Below, piece after piece: positions 22,751 to 34,908 of a stretch of 64,000 nt of DNA. Under the pieces are notes generated by a model, which was not told where the DNA came from, ran no database searches, and saw nothing but the letters and a program-made list of their open reading frames with translations. The DNA is from Macrocystis pyrifera (taxonomy: Eukaryota; Sar; Phaeophyceae; Laminariales; Laminariaceae). The stretch is from assembly GCA_031763025.1 (NCBI GenBank), contig JASSKH010000003.1:3322501-3386500 (forward strand), given 5' to 3'. Position 1 is the stretch's first letter. Each line of letters starts with the position of its first letter. The position numbers and the translations under genes are program-made.

Positions 22751-23928
22751 GAAAATGACGAGTTCATAGTTTACGGCTGCGCCTGTGGAGGGTAATGGGC
22801 TATTATTCGTCGTACCCTACATCCTATCATACGTACAGGGGGACAGAGGAAAGCGTTTTGTAGTAGATATACAACGGTAACAGTAAAAAATAAGCTTTGA
22901 GCCGGAAGCAAGTATATACTGAAACCAAGGTCCCTACGCAAGTGTGTATATGTTATTAATAACTAGAAACGGGCGTCATTTTTCGAAGGAATGAGGACCT
23001 CTCGCAGATAGGCTCGGTTAGCATACAGATAGATAGCCATCTCAAGGAGGATGCCCCGCTTTTATTTTCCATATCGGGGTCTCCAAGAGGCTAGACTAGA
23101 AGCAGGCGGGGGAAGGGAGGGGGCAAACTGACACCCACTGCATGGAGATGTAACCTGGATGAGGCTTAGAAGGAAGAAACGAAGTAGACTCATGTTTACC
23201 GGTAGGGCGTAGTTCAAGGTTACTGAAAGGACATCAGGATATCGATTATGTGTTAGAGGAAGGTAGACAAAGTCAACGTTAATATACAACTTTACTGCTG
23301 TAGCTTTCTTGTGTGGTTTCCTTTCGGACTTTCTTCGTCCTTTTGGCTATAAAGCATGGAAAATTGAGCTGGGTACTGTATTGTGGGGGGAAAAAATACA
23401 TTAAAAGAAGTACCCTGGTGATTGTCTGTTATCGTGACAAGCCGTGATTTTTATCAAGGATGGATGTCCCCCGGAAAATTCTCGCGGAAAATCATGAGGT
23501 GTTTTCAAATGAACCCCCCTATTAATACAAGCAATGCAATAGTTCAATTGGTTTTTCTACTGTCGGAACTGCGTGGTGCGTGCCTGCCCGATGACTACTA
23601 GGAATTGGTTCGGTCCATATACTCATAGATACAGGGGCCTTGTACGGCTATTTTCTCTTGAGAAAATTCAGCGCCTAAAATAATAGGAATGGATAGATTG
23701 CGAAAACCAAATAGCCCGCGTCTGCTGGACAGGAGCGGACGGCCCGCTTGTGCTTCAAGAAGACCGGAAACAGAAAACATATATATATCTGTCAGCACAC
23801 TGCTGTCTTATTGCCTTCTAACCATGACCCGCTTGTGCTCTCGTGTGATGCCCGTTGCGATGTTGTTGAAGTTTCTGTTGGCTTCTTGGCCACCAGTGCG
23901 GGCAGCACGGCGTACGATGGCAGCAACC
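22750..23928. other. Upstream region of the LNR gene
   Basis: No gene was recognised. The stretch just before 23929 should contain the promoter and 5' leader of the downstream gene; no clear TATA box was picked out. Two further in-frame ATGs lie upstream, at 23824 and 23917. Confidence 0.35.
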
Positions 23929-26900
23929 ATGTTGCGTCCATGCGGCATCGCCGGGTTTGTCCTGTTTGCCATCGTTTTTACGGAAAACGTCGCTGCCCAA
24001 GAAGAAAGTAGCTGCACGCTGGATCCTGCCCAGTTTGGCGGCGTTGGCGACGGCCAATGCGACGGGTATCTCAACACCTTGGAGTGCGGCTATATGACGG
24101 TGGAGATTGTTGTGAGTGTACGTGCGTCGAGGGTTCAACATTTTCATGCGGTCGTTCACCTTTCGTGTGTCTGGACCCCGCCTGCCCTGACGAAGCGTTC
24201 GAGTACCCGGCTTGCACCGGTGATATATACGCACTCGGTGACAGCCGCTGTGACAGCGAAAATAACTATGCGACGTGTGGATTCGACGGAGGGGACTGCT
24301 GCGAGTGTACATGCACCAATTCTACGAATACCTGTGGCACCGGATTTTCCGCCTTCGAATGTTTCGACCCCTCCTGTCCTGGCGAAGTTCACGAGCAAGC
24401 TCTCTTGTACCCCAACTGCACTGGATCCGTCTCCCTAACCGGTACCGGCTTCTGTCAGTCGTCCAACAACAACCCGTCGTGCGGGTACGACGGGGGCGAC
24501 TGCTGTGCATGCACTTGCGTCGATGGGCCGGAGTTTTCCTGCGGTTCCAACGGTCTCAACTGCCTTGACCCCGCATGCCCGGACGAAGCAAGTCCACACG
24601 TGGACACCTGCACCGGAGACGTCCTGACTTTTGGTGATGCCTGGTGTGATGAAGAAAATAATAACCCAAGTTGTGGGTACGACGGGGGCGACTGCTGCGC
24701 CTGTACCTGCGTTGACACCGAGACACGGCAGTGCGGCATTCTTGAGTTTCCCTGCGTGGATCCCAACGCCGCCGGTGAGTTCTTCGACTGTCTCCAAGAT
24801 CCGGCCGTCTCCCCCTGCCCGAAAGACGTTCAGTCTAATTGGGTGGTGGAGGACACGACGGCGGCAACGGCATTGGCAGAAGCAGTTGAATGCTCAGGGG
24901 GGAGTTTTACAGTGGAATGGATTGGAACTGTCTGGGTTAATCGGACGATCTACGTCCCAAGCGGAACAGTTCTCAACATCACTGGGAGCGAATCGGACGC
25001 TGGCCTGGACGGGAACGCGAGCACCCGTCTTTTTACCGTTACCAACGGCTCTTTGCATCTCACCAACCTGCATCTCAGCAACGGTCGTTCAGCCGTGGGC
25101 GGGGCGATCGCTGCGTCTGGGTCGTCTGTGGTTCTGGATACTATAACTTTCGATGGTAACGGCGCCTCTAACGACGGCGGTGCACTGTACACTACTGCTG
25201 AAACGCTCGTTTCGTGGAGCGGGACGACCCAGTTTATCTACAACATCGCCGTCAATAGAGGCGGAGGCGGCGCTTTTTATGGCGGCTCCCGTGCTACTTG
25301 GACCGGTGAGACGGTGTTTTACAGAAACAGTGCCATGGACGGGGGTGCCCTGTACGCGACCCGCGGCTCGATCGTATCTAGCGACGGGACAACCACGTTT
25401 GCCAACAACAACGCGGGTTCTTATGGGGGCGCGCTTTATGCGTCGTCGGCGTCACTAGTAACCGGCACCGGGGACTTCTCATTCCTCGGAAACACCGGTT
25501 GGAGAGGCGGTGCTCTGTCCGTTCAGAACTCTACTGACGTTTCATGGGACGGAACAATGACCTTCCACGACAACTGGTCAAGCTACGCCGGTGGGGGGGC
25601 GTATGCTGACAGCGGATCAAGTATCTCATGGAATGGCAACGTGACTTTCTCGGAGAATGTGGCCGGGTTTGGGGGCGCTCTGTTTGTTTCAGAGGCGTCA
25701 AGTGTGTCCTGGACCGGAGAGATGACCTCGCATACGAGCAACACCGCTACCTCCAACGGAGGTGCACTGTACGTTGACGGCGGCTCCAGCATTTCATGGA
25801 CCGGGCACACGTCTTTCGTCAGCAACAAAGCGTATTTCGTATATGGGTCTAGTTATTTCTCCGAGACCAGTATTGATGCTGCCGGGGGTGCGCTGTTCGT
25901 TGCTGGGGGCTCTGACGTTTTCGGGAGCGGAGATACCATGTTTTCCACGAACTCTGCCAGTATTGGAGGTGCTCTGGCTATCGAAGGTAGTTCCATTATT
26001 CTCTGGACCAGACCGATAACATTCGACGGTAACGACGCCATTCTTGATGGGGGCGCTTTGCATGTCGGTGGATCATCCGTGTCTTGGCTGAATGACGCAA
26101 CATTCTCTCAGAACACAGCTGGTAGGCTGAGCGCGGGGGGCGCCGTCTTCGCTTGCAATAGCTCCGATATTTCATGGAGTGGTCCTACAACCTTCACAGA
26201 AAACAACTCTTCATTGGGAGGAGGGTTGTTTGCGAAAGAAAACTCCTCGCTTTCTTGGAGTGGGAACACCACGCTCTCGCGAAACCGCGCTACGTTTAGC
26301 GGAGCTGCTATATATGCCAGCGACGGCTCGACCTTGTCCTGGGAAGTGGATACGATTTTCAAGGACAACTTGGCCTTCGAGTCTGGCGGCGCTCTATGTA
26401 TCGTTGACCACTCTAACGTATCGTGGAGCGCGAAAACAACCTACGACAACAACACCGCCGACTTCGGCGGGGCCATCTTCATGGGGTATGATTCCACCGT
26501 AGCCTGGAATGGGGACACCGTATTCACATCCAACACGGCTCATTCCAACGGGGGCGCTGTAGGATCATCGGTGTCGGACGCTGGATTAGGCCCTTCTTCC
26601 ATGTTCATCAACGGTTCAACCACGTTTATGGATAACAGATGTGGAGCGAGCGGAGGCGGACTTGCGGTCGTCGGAGCGCTGCTGATGGCGTTTGAGACCA
26701 CCAACATTACTTTTTCCGGGAACGTTGCAGAGGTTGGTGGAGGAGCGGTGTTTGTTTCGGGAGCCGGTATTGGCCCGGTGTTCAGGGGCGTGAGGTTTAT
26801 TTCGAACTCTGCCGAGATTGGGGGTGCGGTGTACACCACAGGAACCGGAACCGCGCTCACTAAAGATGAGAGAGGTAATCCTAAACCAAACCCGTCTACG

Positions 26901-29900
26901 TCAGACCGATGCGAGTATATCAGCAACACGGCAACGGCAACCGGAGGGGCGGTGGAGAGCGGAGCAGGCCTAGATTTATTCAACAACACGCTGTTCAAAG
27001 GGAATAGAGCAGGGGTTGGAGGAGCTTTGAGGCTTGCGGGCATGGCGTCTCTAGACAACTGCTTCTTCATCGAGAACACGTCGGACAACGAGCAGGGCCG
27101 GCAGTATCCAACATTGGATCAATTTCGAGCTTATCCGATACAACCTTCGTCCACAACGTATTTGCTTGCGAGCCAGGGATGTATCTCGAATACGACGACG
27201 AGGTGAGTCGCGACGTTCGTTTGAGTGCATGTCGCTTACATACCACTAGATGCACGCGGTGTGAACTAGGATGGGGAAGGAGGGGCCGCTTGCGATTGAC
27301 GCGCCCTTTTTGACCACGTCGGTCGACCTTCACTACAGCAGGAGTAGCACTTAATTTTGGTGCGGCTTCTCGTTTTAGGAGCTATTTACCTCACCCGAAA
27401 TTTGAGAAAAAATGCCGAGCCAAGTCCGATACCCAATCCCATGGGGCTCGTACGTATATCCCTGGTAGGTGGATTGCGAAAAGTAGTACAATATACACAT
27501 CGGACCCGAAGACAATGGGTAGCTGCTCAGTTGAGGACCCCTGTCAAAGAGAAATATTTGGGCTCAAAAGTGTAACCCCAACACCCTGCCGTAGCACGGG
27601 CCTTTTTGTGTACAATCCTGGCACATGGTTTGTAATTATGACCGCTTCCTTTCGACCGGCCTTGACGTGTCACAGCATGTCGCCCTGTTGGAGACTGTCT
27701 GCAACGGATGCACCACACCATGTGCCGGTGGCGGTTGCGACATCGTCGGCCAAGAGCCAAGCTGCTTGGAGCAACCCGCGCATTCTAACAGCACTGGCGG
27801 TGATGTCAACGTGACGACGCTTTTGATCGAAAAGGGGTATTGGCGAGCCACGACGGTCAGCACAGGAATTTTCGAATGTTTCAATACCAATGCATGCCAG
27901 GGGGGGACCACGGGATCTTCTGGCTACTGCAGCGATGGGTATGCCGGGCCATGTGAGTAGCAAACGACCCGGCCTGAGAGCGTCGGCGACTATTCATGGT
28001 AACACGCGAGGCAAAGCCTGGCACGACGACGCCTTTCGGAGGACACTTGTCTCATACTGCAGCCATCATAGGCGCCCGTGAAAGGTATAAACCCCAGAGT
28101 CACGCCCCAGCAGAGGGGGTGCCTACAATATCGATGCTTCTGAGGTCTCTATACCTCGCTCAAAACTCGACTTTGACAAATGCGCGAGCCGACGAACGTT
28201 AGGCTATATACACAGCGCGTGCAACGAGTACCATAGTAGCGTAACTAAATGCGGTTGCGAGTACATTGATGTAGTTCCTCAGACGAGAATCCCCATCCGT
28301 CAGCACACAAGCTGCGGTAACATAGCTTTTACGGTTTCATGAGACTCCAAACTTGAGCTTCACACACCTCGCCCAACGACCGACTTCGAGATAGCTTGGG
28401 AGCGAAGCCCGATACGCGGTCGAATGGGGCTAATAGGTACCTACCAGATTACCTGGCATGTCGTAAGATATAGCATCGGCGACAAGTATTGGGGCTTAGC
28501 CCATTTACTATTGCACTGCAAACACACACATATATCTAATCCCAATTCCAAGCTAATTGTCCCCAAACAGGCAGTGCAGTTTTAAAGGGGTTAAACATGC
28601 AACCCCTACCTAAACAAGGCTCTCAGAACTTTTTGGTCTAGATCCCTTGTAGATGAGGAGCCCCATTAGTCAGGACGTGTTGGGCCGAAACGTACCCCCG
28701 CCCCCGCCCCCAACCGCATTGTAGAGACATGGCTTCACTTTCAACCTAGCACCCTCCCTCCCTCCCTCCCCCTATTTTCGTCCCCTGGCGATCCTTTCTG
28801 CACAGATTGTTCCGTGTGCAGCGACGGGTACGCTGCTGGTGCTCACAATACATGCGCCCAGTGCTCCGACAATACCGGTGCCGTTGTGCTCATGGTCGTT
28901 CTTGCGTTTTTGTCGATTTTGGCGGTGGTTGCCTTCCTGTACTACCTCGTGTCCACCGAGATGGAGGGCGATGAACAGGGGCTACTGGCTGGCTTGATGA
29001 AGCGCATCCCGCTTCAATCTTTCAAGATCATCATCGTGACGTGGCAGATATTGACGCAGGTGCGCTCTGAAAAAGCTAGCTGCACTCTTGAGGCGCTCTG
29101 GATTTTTGTGCGTGCGCGAAATGCCTGGTCGAGAGATCGGGCGCCAAGGTGCCTCACCCTGCGCTTCGACGCCAAAGTCCTTGCTTCTGTATCTCCGCCG
29201 TACTGTAGCCAATCGAACCCAGTTATGGAAATCGTATGCGCGATCCAGATGTTCCCCTTTTGACACGATACTGATCACCCTCCACAACAATACCGTCGCT
29301 GCCTCTTTGCCAAAATCCAGTTTTCGGATATTGCGAACGTGATCTACCCAGATGTTTACTCCGACTTCCTGGACGGTATTGCCCTTCTTAACTTCGACTT
29401 GGGCTGGGTGCTCTCGACAGCGTGTGTCGTCGATACCGACTTCCACGACCGCCTGCTTATTTCTACGATAGGCCCTCTCGTGTGCGTGGTAATCCTCGCA
29501 GCTACGTACGCCATTGCGATGCACCGCAACCGGGGGTCAGACGCTGGCCGAGCAAACGTCCACCACAGGCACTTGTCTACGCTGCTCTTCCTGTCATTTT
29601 TCGTGTACTCGTCGGTCACTTCCACGCTTTTCCGTATGTTTGCGTGCGAGAAGCTCGACGACGGTAATGAATATCTGCGCGCCGACTACCGAATCGAATG
29701 CGACTGGGCCAAACACGAAGCCCTGCAGGTTTACGCAGGCTTCATGATCGCTCTGTACACGGTAGGGATTCCATTCGTTTATGCAGTCCTCCTACTCAGG
29801 AATCGTGAAGTGCTGGCGGATAAGGCCCTACGCATGCAAGATCAGCATGCAAACACCATCTCCGATCTATGGGGGCCGTACAAACCCGATCGGTTCTACT

Positions 29901-30415
29901 ACGAGGTCATTGAGTGCGGGCGCCGAGTACTGCTTGCTGGTGTGGTCGTGTTCATCTATCCAAACACAGCGGCGCAAGTCGCTGTGGCGCTCATGATGGC
30001 GGTGTTTTTTGTATTCTTGTCGGAAGGCTTGGCCCCGTACGAGTCGAGATGGGATGCGTGGCTGAGCCGAACTGGGCATGCAATCGTGTTCACGAGCATG
30101 TACTTGGCCCTGCTGCTCAAGGTGGATGTGTCCCAAGAGCGAGCCAGCAGCCAGAACATATTCGAGGTCGTTCTTGTGTCGGCACATGCGTTTATGATTG
30201 CAGCTGTAGTCGCTGAATCCATACTGATGGCTTTACAATATCGGAATAAAAAAAACGTCGAAGACCCGGCGCCCAAATCCCACGGTTCTTCCGGAGCAGT
30301 TTCTTTCTTAGAATGCACAGACCCATGCAAGACAGCTGCAGCCTGCGTCACGCCCGCAAATATCGCCAAGGAAATGGAAAGTAGGCCGCAAGTTGAAGAG
30401 TGCAAGAAAAGCTGA
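23929..30415 (+). CDS. Secreted LNR / Pmp-like beta-helix / TRP-like protein
   Basis: The proposed exons are 23929-27202, 27595-27952, 28806-29059 and 29321-30415, joined at GT-AG sites with matching phases (0, 1, 0), for about 1,660 residues. A signal peptide starting MLRPCGIAGFVLFAIVF opens it; ATGs at 23917 and 23824 are alternatives. Four LNR modules follow, each ending in a C-G-[YF]-D-G-G-D-C-C motif. Next come about 23 repeats with GGA[ILV] and FxxN signatures, the pattern of chlamydial Pmp-type beta-helices. A Cys-rich linker and seven or so hydrophobic segments (exons 3 and 4) resemble a TRP-like membrane domain. A cell-surface sensor or adhesion role is inferred. Two frame breaks are visible: two extra bases in the tatat at 24091-24095, and one base short near the ggg at 27095-27097. 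The gene is therefore either a recent pseudogene or affected by sequence error. Confidence 0.8.
28497..28593. mobile_element. Second MITE family, copy 2 (in intron)
   Basis: This is related to 7561-7653. It shares the aattccaag...ttgtccccaaa core and has inverted ends around ttgcactgc / gcagtgcag, with ggggttaa at the right edge. It lies within intron 2 of the LNR gene (27953-28805). Confidence 0.55.
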
Positions 30416-30599
30416 AGGTTTTGTTTGGCGGGGTAGTGGACGCGTTCTAGGACAAGGGCTTGCAGCACGTTGTGGCGAAGAACTGAGGAGCTACGCAGTA
30501 AAGCATGCCTTATCGTTACAATACCGTTTGTTAGGGAGCGGAGCGACCGAGGCCCTTTCTTGCCTATACTAACAAAAGAAAAGCCCTGCTGACTGCTGT

Positions 30600-31310
30600 G
30601 TGCTTGTGCAAGCCCTGAGTGTGCGTGCATATCGTACGGTTGGCCTATCTCGCCTACATTCAACTACCCAACACGTACCTGGTACGAATGAAGCATGATG
30701 CTGATCGAAGCACACAGAAGCGGCAGTAGCAATATGATTTATGTTTACAGTGCAGCTATAGTAGCGAACCCCCCCCTCCGCCCCGCCCCACCGCCCCATG
30801 AGTACACGCGAGTATGCCTTGTCTAACGCTATTCTGAACTGTAGCAATCATGTAGTAGTGGTTACACGTGGGCACGCGTTGTCTGCTGGAATTCGTTGAC
30901 ACCGGGACGAGCGACTTTCTGTTTCGGCAGCGTTCTGGGTTGGGCTGTGGGCTTGGTGGGAGCGACTACGGAATGTTGCTGTTCTTGCTCTTTAAACTGT
31001 GCAGCCCTGACAGTGCATGCATGTCATACGGTTAGATTGTCTGCCTGCATTCAAACGCCTATTATGTACGAAGCACGATGTTGATTGAAGCAGGCAGAAA
31101 CAGTAGTAGTAGTTTTCTTGCTGTTTACAGCGAATTTCCCCCCCCCCCCCCCCACCGCCTCATGAGTAAACGGATCTACGAGTTGTCTGACGCAATGCTC
31201 GATTGTAGCAATCTTGTAAAATGCTGGTTACACGTGAGCACGCGTTGTCTGCTGGACAGAAGCCGATTCTCGTACGAGACTGCTGTTCCGTTCGGCAGAG
31301 ACTGTTTTGT
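30600..31310. repeat. Tandem duplication, two copies of about 300-400 bp
   Basis: Copy A (about 30600-30940) and copy B (about 30998-31310) share many blocks in the same order. Examples are tgcaagccctgag / tgcagccctgaca, atcgtacggtt / gtcatacggtt, gtttacag, a C-run followed by accgcc.catgagtaa/c, and cacgcgttgtctgctgg. The pair starts less than 200 bp after the stop codon of the LNR gene, so copy A may overlap its 3' untranslated region. Confidence 0.7.
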
Positions 31311-31319
31311 ATTGTTGAA

Positions 31320-32380
31320 AGATAGAGCGTGTGTATATCTGTCCTCCTGCCCTTCCCCATATACTGGTGGAGGGCACGGTGTAAGGTAAAATATGAGTTT
31401 TTGAGTGTGTAGTTTTCGCGATGTGTACGTACATCAAGCAAGGGGGGTGTAGTAACGGGGTAGATATTTGAAGCACGTAATCACGGCGTGTCAACATTGG
31501 TGCACCGCTGATTGCTTTGAGTTCGTTGTCGCCGAACAAGTGACATGTGAAACGAGGTTTTTGAGTTGCTGTTGTAGTCTGATCGACAAGAGGAATACAT
31601 GCACTACAGGTGCTGAAAAATCGTTCTATGATATCCCTTATCCGATTCCTTACGAATAAGCTTCATTTGCTCTCTCTTTTTATTTGCGTTCCTTGTTGAA
31701 TTTAGGTAGCCTCGCCGTTTGAGGTGTGGGAGTGGGTTTTGGAGCCGCATCTTCGACCCGTGTTCTACTTCATGGAACGTGTTTTCCCTGAATCTTCCAT
31801 GTTTCTAAGCATTCATGGCTCATGAGGGTGGGCTAGTGTTAGGGTATTTCCATAGAAGGCCGGTAAAGCCCTCGGAAACAGGATGCGGATATGCTGGCAT
31901 AATATTTGGGAGGCTTTGTTCCGGTAGGAAAATCAGGGGTTTAGGGTGTGAGGAGTATCCGATCCTCTTAGGATAGGTCGACATCGTGACCGATCAGGAA
32001 CAAAGCCGCTCCTCTTTATGTGTCTCTGAGCAAGCAACACACGTGAGAAACAACGAGGACCTGCTCAATAGGCAAACCCGGCAGAGGGTGCTACTGCACG
32101 TGTCCCCATACCTAGTCACGTTACACAACAACTTTTTTTATTGTACGGCGGGGAGCTGCCTTGTCTCTGAGGTATTATTTCCATTCCCGCCACAAGGCCA
32201 TTGTCTCTATCGCGGTCCACCAACGCGGTCTACTTGATGAATTGACATCGAACGATAGGCGTTTGCTCCTTGCTGTGAGCTGCGTCTGCAGCGACATTCT
32301 CCATGCTGGTGTGCGCGGGTATCGCAGATATTCATTGTAGCTTATGAATAAGCCATAGTGTTCGTTGCTGTTGCGGCGTG
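31320..32380. other. No gene recognised
   Basis: Intergenic; only short chance frames are seen. Two ttagggt motifs (near 31838 and 31939) are isolated. Confidence 0.4.
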
Positions 32381-32383
32381 AGT

Positions 32384-32391
32384 CTATAAAT
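32384..32391 (+). promoter_or_regulatory. Possible TATA box
   Basis: The motif tataaata lies about 225 bp upstream of the candidate signal-peptide frame at 32613. A motif match alone is weak evidence. Confidence 0.3.
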
Positions 32392-32612
32392 ATACTGCGC
32401 GGGGTGATAGAGACCGCGCACTATTTCCTAACAAGAGTTGTTTATTTGGCCACTATAGCAAGCTCACACCGACGCTCAAGCCGATTATCGGTGAGGCCGA
32501 AATGCTACTAGAGTAGATCGTACCTACAGAAGGAGATACGAACCGCTCGCGCCGACGCCCAAGCCGATAGCAACGGTGAGGTCAAGGTGCCAGTAAAAAC
32601 CATCTTGAAAAG

Positions 32613-32801
32613 ATGGTACGTCTATGTGCGACACTGGTGTTGCTGTTTCTTCTTTGCGGCAGCGCGGTTCACGGAAAACACACTCCAGATGGCCCAGACG
32701 TCAGGCACCACAACAACAGGTGCGGTCGTGTAGGGCTGCCGTTGAAGTTGTCGTGCGGTCGTTTCCGGCTGCACTGTATAGTCGAAGCAGCAGTATGCTG
32801 A
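32613..32801 (+). CDS. Candidate small secreted protein or first exon
   Basis: This 62-codon frame begins with a textbook signal peptide: MVRLC, a hydrophobic core of ATLVLLFLLC type and a small-residue cleavage region (SAVHG). The mature part is Cys- and Arg-rich and matches no family I know. A possible splice donor (aacag followed by gtgcgg near 32719) would make it a first exon, but no partner exon was found. An imperfect direct repeat (ccgacgctcaagccgat / ccgacgcccaagccgat, near 32472 and 32552) precedes it and may lie in the leader. The evidence is compositional only. Confidence 0.3.
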   Translation: MVRLCATLVLLFLLCGSAVHGKHTPDGPDVRHHNNRCGRVGLPLKLSCGRFRLHCIVEAAVC

Positions 32802-32809
32802 ATGACTAA

Positions 32810-34370
32810 GGTATTGGCCCAGTGGTAATAAGTAGTAATCTGCCCTATCTCGAAGATATATGTGTACATCATGCAGCAGCAGGGCACCATACCGCGATAC
32901 GAGAGAATCGATCTATGCTGGCAGTAGACGATCGAGTCAACTTCGTCATAGTCGAGAGTCGAGAGTTGTCTTACTGTCTCGTCGTCAAAAACGAAAGAAA
33001 GCGCATCGATCGCATATTTGTCGTGAATGGATACGCACGCACGCGGACTCTTCATCACTACGCACAAACCTTACGTTCGGTCCCCTAGTGTACCGGTCTC
33101 CTAATGCCTTACACTACGCAGCTGGTACACACACCACCACCCTCACCGAGATATTCAGATGATGCTGCTGCATAGAACGCCCCTGCGCCACGAGATCCTT
33201 ATGTACGAATGTGGTTCGAGGAGCGATGGCGAGCCCTCGGTTGTTGCTTCGAAGACGGTTGCAGCAACAAAAATGTGGCCTACAAGCTACTCGTACGCAT
33301 GGAATATACCTGGTACGATTTTTACGAGACGGCAGACTCAGATAGATGCCGGGATCGACGATAACATACAGTAGATGCAGACTGCATTCGGTCTGAACCT
33401 CATAGCTCATGGTAGGAGCTGAGAGCAAGACCGATGCGACGCTATCATTTGGGAGTGCACTACCCTTCCGTTGGGTGCAAGTACAGCGAGAGTGGGCAAA
33501 TTGCGAGGGTTTGTTAGGGGGAGTGATGGCTCAAGAAGGGGCTTCAGAAGATACTAGAAAATAGAATGGAAAAAAAACTCCAACAAATAGTCTGGAAAGA
33601 TGTTTTTTTAAAAAAAGGACCTGCTTGTAGATAATAGTCTGGGAGGAGGCCTCAAATATGTGTACGAGTAGTACCTGGTACTTGTTTTACCTTTCAGAAA
33701 TTTCATACCCGAAAGGTAAAACCTGAGAGTAAATTCTCTAGCAACACCAACACGAATGTTTTTTTACTCTGCTTAGTGCCCTGTGGTGTTGATGTTGTCG
33801 ATGATGATCTCAAATCAGCGTGTAAGAGGGTCTACTTGCAGTTAAGACAGGTAAAAAAGCACTAAATCCTACTACTAATTCAGTTTGTGAAATCGGGTTC
33901 AGCGAATTTGCACCTTTTCAACCTGTAACAACAGATACCAGCATGCTGTTTGGGGGCTTTCTGAACCACTTTTGACGTTCAATTACAGGTAGCAGCACCA
34001 AACGACTACTCGCACCTGGAATATAGTATAGACTGCGCGATGGGTGACATAGACCGAGCAACAACTACTGTACGTGGAATATATTAAATACTTTGTACGG
34101 GTTTAGCTCGAATCAACGTGCGCACCGGCACCTCGCTCGCCTCATGCCGGGGCTGCGGGAACAGTAGCTTTCCTCCATCCACTCTGCGTATCAAGCCTAA
34201 CCCACCAAATATAAGCATATATATATATGCATTACACTTGCCTCCAAAAGGCGGCACGCGTTTCTGCTTGCTGTGCATGTGGTGAAGATATTGGAGGGTG
34301 GAGTCATTGATAGACTACTGGCACGGGGGCGCCACTGAGCCGCTTATTATGGTGTCACTACTAGATTTTT
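32810..34370. other. No gene recognised
   Basis: The stretch contains a hairpin at about 33688-33722 (gttttacctttc with its complement gaaaggtaaaac) and a TA microsatellite near 34217-34228. No splice-consistent exon was found. Confidence 0.4.
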
Positions 34371-34376
34371 GTGCGA

Positions 34377-34481
34377 TTACGAGGGACCATAGTAAATAGG
34401 ACCAAATGTTGTTAGGAAAAATAGGTAAATATGTAGGTTTTTGTGTGTACGGTAGGTCCTATTTACTATGGTCCCCCGTAA
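34377..34481. mobile_element. TA-flanked MITE, copy 3
   Basis: This 105-bp copy is inverted relative to copy 1. It begins TTACGAGGGACCATAG and ends CTATGGTCCCCCGTAA. The right border has TA; the left now reads GA. It lies about 430 bp beyond the 3' end of the minus-strand EF-hand-like gene. Confidence 0.75.
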
Positions 34482-34908
34482 TAGGGCACCTCATCCGTAC
34501 CAGCACCAGCATAAGCAGCAGGAGCAGTAGGGGCAGCAGACGGCAGCAAAAACATTGGTTATGGGCACCCACATTTATGTAGTAGTGCTACTGTACTGTA
34601 TGTAATACTATATGATAGTATACTGATACTATTGTACTACCACCAGTTCTACCACTGCTATTACTGCTGCTGATACTACCACTACCAATACCACTGCCAT
34701 CACAATTACAGTAGTTATACTACGTACCGCAGTACTGACATTACTGATGCCAATACCGAGAGCAAAAATTATCATGACCATGTCGTCAATGCTACTCCTG
34801 TCGTTTATACTGCCACCACGCGGCTGCTTCTACCGCCGTTACCACTAACTGCAGTACTAACCGTACTGCCGCTAATGCCGAGAGAAACAAACAAAACACA
34901 CCAAAGAG

